This document shows positions 8,257 through 11,721 of a stretch of DNA of 11,721 nt, piece after piece. The translations under genes and the position numbers were made by a program. Source of the stretch: an uncultured Oscillospiraceae bacterium (lineage in GTDB: Bacteria > Bacillota > Clostridia > Oscillospirales > Acutalibacteraceae); contig USDZ01000040.1 of the NCBI GenBank assembly GCA_900553525.1, positions 1 to 11,721 on the forward strand. The letters run 5' to 3'. Within the stretch, counting starts at the first letter, position 1, and every line of letters begins with the position of its first letter. Under the pieces are notes generated by a model. That model was not told where the DNA came from. It searched no databases and was given only the letters and a program-made list of their open reading frames with translations.

Positions 8257-8739
8257 CCATAACACGCCTTTCTGAGATAGCCGGACGGGACAGCCAGTGC
8301 AGATGGCCGCAACAAGCCGTGCCGATTCCTATTGGAATATGGGATGGAGAACTTCGTATCGAAATCCACCCACAATACAATATAGCATAAATGTCGTCTG
8401 CGCGAAAGAGGATGCGAACAACAGGGGTGAAAATCTGGGATTTCCATAAAAATATAGAAAATACGGCCTAAATTTGGGTGATTTCCGCTTTCGCATATGT
8501 AAAGAAAAATAGCAACACATGCGCGAGAACTGTAAAATATGGGTAGAACCCGGCGGATGAGGCTTTTATAAGAGCATCCCGATATGATACACTGGTACTA
8601 GGATTTCCTGTGCAACGCTCCTGTCCCGTCGGTCGTGAAGGCGGGGGCATTCCACTCGTTTGTATCTGCATCCGCTGCTGCAGAGGAAGAAACGATAGGG
8701 GCGGTGACGCAAATCAAAAAACAAGAAGGGACAACGTGT
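8257..8739. other. Divergent spacer between pyk and the acetyltransferase gene
   Basis: About 480 bases without a convincing gene; it must hold the outward promoters of both neighbours. The pyk leader side contains small hairpins, notably attcc/ggaat (8325-8338) and ttcgtatcgaa (around 8353-8363). On the plus strand a TATGAT at 8583-8588 could be the acetyltransferase -10, but no good -35 lies 16-18 bases upstream. A near-palindrome gcttttataagagc (8562-8575) sits at that point and could be an operator. An imperfect pairing tcgcatatgt/acatgcgcga lies around 8490-8526. I see no riboswitch, tRNA or small protein that I can support. Confidence 0.4.
8379..8387 (-). promoter_or_regulatory. Possible extended -10 of the pyk promoter
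   Basis: On the minus strand TGC-TATATT (8379-8387) forms an extended -10 element. The hexamer 17 bases further upstream (TTTCGC) is a poor -35, as can be the case for extended -10 promoters. Transcription would begin near 8372, giving a ~115-base leader for pyk. Confidence 0.4.
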
Positions 8740-9543
8740 ATGCTGAGTGTGGAAGTCGGGAAACGGGAGGCCTTGGCATCGCTGTTCTTCGGTATGGAAG
8801 CGACCATGATCCTCTCTTGTCTGCAGGGAAAGATGGGAAGGGCGTATGCCGATGCCCTGCCTCCTTCCTGCGCACAGATCCTTCTCGGAGATTTTGCTTT
8901 TTTAGCTGGAGACGCCTCGGCGCCTGGGGCGGAGGCGCTGATCCGCCACCTGCCCCGCCGTCTGTTCACTATTCCCAAGGAAGCGGAATGGGGACCCCGC
9001 CTCGCGGCGATTCATGGAGAACGCTGCCGGGAAACCGTCCGATATGCTTTTCGCCGAACTCCGGATTTCAAGCGCGGCCAGTTGGAACGATTGACGGCCA
9101 CTTTGCCGGAGGGGGTGAATCTCGAACCGATCGGACGCGGATGGTTCGGCTGGACGCGGAACTCTTGGGCGCGGGATTTCTGTTCCCAATTCCCAACGTT
9201 TGAATCGTATGCCCGTGACGGCATCGGGTTCGTTGCGGTCCGTGGCGACGAAGTTCTCGCGGGAGCTTCCTCCTACAGTGTTTATGAAGGCGGGATCGAG
9301 ATCCAAGTGGATACGAGGGAAGATTGCCGCCGCCGTGGCCTTGCCGCCGCCTGCGCCGCTCGGCTGATTCTAACCTGTCTGGATCGCGGGCTTTATCCAA
9401 ACTGGGACGCGGCCAATGAAGCTTCTGCTGCGCTGGCGGAAAAACTCGGTTATCGGATGGATCACGCCTATATTGCCTATCTGCTTGAGCCGGAACCTCT
9501 GGTTTCCTCAAGATCCATAGAGCAAGGGGAAGTTTATACTTGA
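8740..9543 (+). CDS. GNAT family N-acetyltransferase (ZmaR-like, GNAT_acetyltran type)
   Basis: A 267-residue soluble protein whose C-terminal half is a GNAT domain, using acetyl-CoA to acetylate an amine. The acetyl-CoA loop is in VDTREDCRRRGLAAACAARL (190-209; R198, R199, G200 and A202 match the R/Q-x-x-G-x-G/A pattern). The closing NWDAANEASAALAEKLGY (221-238) is very like proteins related to the zwittermicin A resistance enzyme ZmaR. The N-terminal part (1-120) is divergent, as usual for this group. The ATG at 8740 has AAGGG nine bases upstream; a frame-compatible ATG at 8635 has no binding site, and its extra 35 residues are low in family character. It stands alone between divergent pyk and the rny promoter, which overlaps its stop. 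The natural substrate is unknown: self-protection, detoxification or metabolite modification are all possible. Confidence 0.85.
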   Translation: MLSVEVGKREALASLFFGMEATMILSCLQGKMGRAYADALPPSCAQILLGDFAFLAGDASAPGAEALIRHLPRRLFTIPKEAEWGPRLAAIHGERCRETVRYAFRRTPDFKRGQLERLTATLPEGVNLEPIGRGWFGWTRNSWARDFCSQFPTFESYARDGIGFVAVRGDEVLAGASSYSVYEGGIEIQVDTREDCRRRGLAAACAARLILTCLDRGLYPNWDAANEASAALAEKLGYRMDHAYIAYLLEPEPLVSSRSIEQGEVYT

Positions 9544-9568
9544 CGAGCGGCAATGGACGCGATACAAT
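9540..9568 (+). promoter_or_regulatory. Promoter of rny
   Basis: TTGACG (9540-9545) and TACAAT (9563-9568) are separated by exactly 17 bases, each matching consensus at five of six positions. The -35 overlaps the TGA stop of the acetyltransferase gene (9541-9543). Transcription would start near 9575. It gives rny its own transcript independent of the upstream gene. Confidence 0.75.
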
Positions 9569-9574
9569 AAAGGA

Positions 9575-9735
9575 TGGATATACAGTGACTATAAACGGTA
9601 CGGTGTCGTTTTCTCACAGTATTTTTATCCAATTTTGTAAGGATATTTTCCCTGCATGGCCGGTCCATGCGTTCCGTTTTTCGGGGGAATAGCTTTAAAA
9701 AGCGAAAAGTAAATCATAGGAGGTGTATCGTAGAA
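9575..9735 (+). promoter_or_regulatory. Long 5' leader of rny
   Basis: About 160 untranslated bases contain three short stems: tatcc/ggata (9626-9645), gcatgg/ccatgc (9654-9670, six pairs, five-base loop), and ccg/cgg around a T5 loop (9674-9684). The second stem is followed by gttccgttttt, a weak terminator-like arrangement. The ribosome binding site AGGAGG is at 9718-9723. RNase Y could cut or sense its own leader; that is inference only. Confidence 0.4.
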
Positions 9736-11307
9736 GTGCAGATACCACTGTTGGTAGGTATTCTGTTGTGCGTGGCAGGGTTGCTCGTTGGTGCTGTTAT
9801 CGCCGGCTTTGTTGCTTTCAAGTACGGCGTTTCTTATAGAAAAAAGACAGCGGAAGCCGCGATCGGTTCCGCCGAAGCTGAAGCTGAAAGAATGATCAGC
9901 GAGGCTAAAAGCGCAGCGGAATCCAAGAAAAAAGAGGTGCTTCTGGAAGCAAAGGATGAGATCCATCGTCTGCGCAATGAATCCGAAAGGGAACTTAAGG
10001 AGCGGCGGAACGATGTTCAGCGCCAGGAACGGCGTATTCAGCAGAAGGAAGAAACCCTGGACCGCAAAATCGAAAACTACGAAAAGAAAGAGGAACTTCT
10101 GTCGAGCAAGCAACAGGAGATCGAAACCCGTCTGAACGATGTGGAGAACCTGAAAAAAAGCCAGTTCGAAATGCTGGAGCGTATCTCCGGCTACACCGCC
10201 GAACAGGCAAAGGAATATTTGCTGAACAATCTATCCCAGGAACTCAGCCATGAAAAGGCGCTCAAAATCAATGAATATGAGGCTCAACTGAAAGAGGAAG
10301 CCGACAGCCGTGCCCGCAACTTAATTTCCCATGCGATTCAACGGGTGGCTGCGGACCAGGTGACCGAGACCACTGTTTCGGTGGTGCCGCTGCCCAACGA
10401 CGAGATGAAAGGCCGCATCATCGGCCGTGAAGGGCGTAACATACGTGCGATTGAAACCCTCACCGGCGTGGATCTCATCATCGACGATACTCCTGAGGCG
10501 ATCACCTTGTCCGGGTTCGATCCGGTCCGGCGTGAAATTGCCCGTCTGGCCTTGGAACGCCTGATCTCCGACGGCCGTATCCATCCCGCTCGGATTGAGG
10601 AAATGGTGGAAAAGGCCCGGCGCGATGTGGAAGCGACCATTAAATCCGAGGGTGAACGTGCCGTGCTTGAGACCGGCTTGCATGGTATTCATCCCGAAAT
10701 TATCCGTCTTCTCGGTCGTCTGCGTTATCGCACCAGCTACGGTCAAAACGTACTCACCCATTCTATGGAGGTTGCCTTCCTTTCCGGTATCCTGGCAAGC
10801 GAACTCGGCATTGATCCGGTGGTTGCCCGCCGTGCCGGTTTGCTGCATGATATCGGTAAAGCCGTCGATCACGAGGTGGAGGGTTCCCACGTGTCCATCG
10901 GTGTGGAGCTGGCCCGGAAGTACCGGGAGAGCGAGAATGTCATCCACGCTATCCACGCCCACCACAACGATGTGGAGCCCCAGACGGTGGTGGCCTGCCT
11001 GGTCCAGGCGGCCGACGCCATCTCCGCCGCCCGCCCCGGCGCCCGGCGCGAGAACCTGGAGAACTATATCAAGCGTCTGGAGATGCTGGAGGAGATCACC
11101 TCTTCCTTCCCCGGCGTGGAGAAGTCCTTTGCCATCCAGGCCGGCCGCGAGGTCCGCATCATGGTCGCCCCCGACAAGGTCAGCGAGGACCAGATGGTTC
11201 TCCTCGCCCGGGAGATCGCCAAGAAGATCGAGGACGAGCTGGAGTACCCCGGACAGATTAAAATCAATATGCTCCGTGAGACCAAGGTCATCGAGTACGC
11301 GAAGTAA
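9736..11307 (+). CDS. rny: Ribonuclease Y, membrane-anchored endoribonuclease
   Basis: RNase Y starts bulk mRNA decay in many Bacillota by internal cleavage, acting at the inner membrane face. With the GTG start at 9736 it has 523 residues, close to the ~520 of B. subtilis Rny. In order: an N-terminal membrane helix (about 4-28), a long charged coiled coil (about 36-190), a KH RNA-binding domain with GRIIGREGRN (226-235), and an HD domain with THSMEVA (H342), LLHDIGKA (H371, D372), HAHHND (408-412) and D427 as metal ligands. It ends KVIEYAK, as family members do. AGGAGG at 9718-9723 precedes GTG by 12 bases, somewhat long; an in-frame ATG at 9667 lies upstream of that site and would put charged residues before the helix, so I rejected it. 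From about 10873 codon use shifts sharply (see findings). Confidence 0.97.
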   Translation: MQIPLLVGILLCVAGLLVGAVIAGFVAFKYGVSYRKKTAEAAIGSAEAEAERMISEAKSAAESKKKEVLLEAKDEIHRLRNESERELKERRNDVQRQERRIQQKEETLDRKIENYEKKEELLSSKQQEIETRLNDVENLKKSQFEMLERISGYTAEQAKEYLLNNLSQELSHEKALKINEYEAQLKEEADSRARNLISHAIQRVAADQVTETTVSVVPLPNDEMKGRIIGREGRNIRAIETLTGVDLIIDDTPEAITLSGFDPVRREIARLALERLISDGRIHPARIEEMVEKARRDVEATIKSEGERAVLETGLHGIHPEIIRLLGRLRYRTSYGQNVLTHSMEVAFLSGILASELGIDPVVARRAGLLHDIGKAVDHEVEGSHVSIGVELARKYRESENVIHAIHAHHNDVEPQTVVACLVQAADAISAARPGARRENLENYIKRLEMLEEITSSFPGVEKSFAIQAGREVRIMVAPDKVSEDQMVLLAREIAKKIEDELEYPGQIKINMLRETKVIEYAK

Positions 11308-11315
11308 GGTCTAAA

Positions 11316-11352
11316 AAGAGCCGCCAGCGCCCGCCGGGCGCCGGCGGCTCTT
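11316..11352 (+). terminator. GC-rich hairpin after rny
   Basis: aagagccgcc (11316-11325) pairs with ggcggctctt (11343-11352); after one A/C mismatch gcgccc (11327-11332) pairs with gggcgc (11336-11341) around a three-base loop. This gives a very stable 16-pair stem beginning eight bases after the rny stop. On the plus strand it is not followed by a T tract, whereas on the minus strand the stem is followed by T5, so it may act mainly as an mRNA 3' end stabiliser or as a terminator for antisense transcription. Confidence 0.6.
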
Positions 11353-11396
11353 CAGCTTGTCAAAGATGCCCCTCGGGTCTTTTTTGACAGAAGGCT
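11353..11396 (+). terminator. Second hairpin with T6, likely the true rny terminator
   Basis: A stem builds from caaaga-tg-ccc (11361-11371) with ggg-tc-ttt (11375-11382) around a ctc loop, running into T6; the flanking tgtcaaa and tttgaca (11383-11389 side) and cagc/gctg extend the pairing. The combination of hairpin plus T tract is a normal intrinsic terminator, which the preceding GC hairpin lacks. Confidence 0.6.
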
Positions 11397-11575
11397 GCAT
11401 GACGGATAGGACTCGATTTCTTGAGAAATAGTCGCCCGCTCCGTCATGAGCGGTGTCATTTCTGAGGCTAATGTCCCCGGAAATAACGGATTTAAACTTT
11501 ATTCCGTCGTCTGCGGACGACGGAGCTCTGCCAGACTTGCTCTGCGGAGGGTTTTTTGACAGGCTGGCCGACCGC
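11397..11575. other. Hairpin-rich non-coding spacer
   Basis: No gene is seen. Perfect or near-perfect stems follow one another: atgacgga/tccgtcat (11399-11406 with 11440-11447) enclosing atttc/gaaat (11416-11429); ccgctc/gagcgg (11436-11453), which competes with the former; cggaa-a-taa with ttattccg (about 11479-11507); a nine-pair hairpin tccgtcgtc/gacgacgga (11503-11524); and gccag/ctggc around another T6 tract (about 11530-11569). The string gttttttgacag-ggctg resembles that at 11380-11395. It may be two or three terminators in series, or a structured RNA. Confidence 0.4.
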
Positions 11576-11604
11576 TTGACTTTGCTCCTGTTCCGAATTA
11601 AAAT
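11576..11604 (+). promoter_or_regulatory. Promoter of the gene at the right edge
   Basis: TTGACT (11576-11581) and TAAAAT (11599-11604) lie exactly 17 bases apart, each five of six to consensus, with an AT-rich lead into the -10. Transcription would start near 11611, giving a leader of about 100 bases before the ATG at 11715. Confidence 0.8.
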
Positions 11605-11610
11605 AGACGG

Positions 11611-11714
11611 ACACGCCGCGAGAGGATTGTATGTCCATGCGGCGGTGCCGGACCGAAACAGACCCGCCCGCGGGCGCTGCGGCGGTCTGACGCTATCCGC
11701 CGGGAGGGATTTGA
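11611..11714 (+). promoter_or_regulatory. Structured 5' leader of the right-edge gene
   Basis: The leader is GC-rich. The clearest structure pairs cagacc (11659-11664) and gcc (11666-11668) with ggcggtctg (11681-11689), nine pairs with a one-base bulge, enclosing a GC-rich cgcggg core. It ends 12 bases before the ribosome binding site GGGAGGG (11702-11708), so it could influence translation. No known riboswitch motif is recognised. Confidence 0.4.
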
Positions 11715-11721
11715 ATGATAT
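11715..11721 (+). CDS. Start of an unidentified gene, cut by the window edge
   Basis: An ATG at 11715-11717 follows GGGAGGG by six bases and is served by a strong promoter about 110 bases upstream. Only two codons (Met-Ile) are visible, so no function can be given. Confidence 0.6.

Noticed and set aside
8635..8739. Upstream ATG for the acetyltransferase, adding 35 residues
   Set aside because: No binding site there, whereas AAGGG precedes the ATG at 8740 at proper distance.
9068..9553. Minus-strand open frame opposite the acetyltransferase
   Set aside because: Arg/Pro-rich translation typical of a shadow frame; the plus-strand frame has GNAT motifs and a binding site.
9667..9735. Upstream ATG start for RNase Y, adding 23 residues
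   Set aside because: The AGGAGG site lies inside this extension, and the resulting protein would carry a basic tail before the membrane helix, unlike the family; the GTG at 9736 gives the normal length.
10321..10965. Minus-strand open frame (214 codons) opposite rny
   Set aside because: Antisense shadow of the KH and HD domain coding sequence, with no ribosome binding site noted and no recognisable fold.
11384..11412. TTGACA followed by a possible -10, as a promoter for a small RNA
   Set aside because: The best hexamer at 17 bases is TAGGAC, a poor match, and the TTGACA is part of a terminator-like motif seen twice in this spacer.
1..11721. CRISPR array, tRNA, rRNA, toxin-antitoxin pair or a new defence system
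   Set aside because: No regularly spaced repeats, no cloverleaf or rRNA stretches, and every well-supported protein falls in a known polysaccharide, glycolytic, acetyltransferase or RNA-decay family.

Overview
The window looks like chromosomal DNA from a Gram-positive anaerobe of the Bacillota, most likely class Clostridia (an Oscillospirales-type gut bacterium is my best guess). The basis is a pyruvate kinase with the C-terminal PEP-utiliser-like domain usual in Bacillota, a membrane-anchored RNase Y of Bacillus-like length, strong AAGGAG-type ribosome binding sites and sigma-A-like promoters. No species can be named from the sequence alone.

Left part (about 150-6270, minus strand): a five-gene surface-polysaccharide operon read right to left. 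The order is GT4 glycosyltransferase, Wzy-type polymerase/O-antigen-ligase-family membrane protein, GT2 glycosyltransferase, Wzx-type flippase, then a DXD glycosyltransferase. A strong extended -10 promoter (TTGACG-17-TATAAT) lies just upstream of the GT4 gene. Together the genes would add sugars to a lipid-linked repeat unit, flip it across the membrane and polymerise it. No priming sugar-phosphate transferase, chain-length regulator or nucleotide-sugar gene is in view, so the locus is either incomplete here or continues past position 1. The left edge carries a hairpin cluster resembling an IS200/IS605-type element end. The gap between the last two genes holds a 20-bp imperfect inverted repeat that could be an element remnant. 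These genes are more AT-rich than the rest of the window, which suggests a laterally acquired island.

Middle part (6464-9543): pyruvate kinase (minus strand) with a clean hairpin terminator that insulates the polysaccharide promoter, a 480-base divergent spacer, then a GNAT acetyltransferase of the ZmaR-like type on the plus strand.

Right part (9540-11721): RNase Y (rny, plus strand) with its own promoter overlapping the stop codon of the acetyltransferase and a 160-base leader. Its last ~430 bases have visibly different codon use from the rest of the gene. A terminator and a chain of hairpins follow, then a strong promoter (TTGACT-17-TAAAAT), a structured ~100-base leader and the first codons of a gene that runs off the window.

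I found no CRISPR array, tRNA, rRNA, toxin-antitoxin pair or obvious new defence system. The unusual signals are non-coding structures, the mosaic rny gene and the candidate mobile-element ends around the polysaccharide operon.
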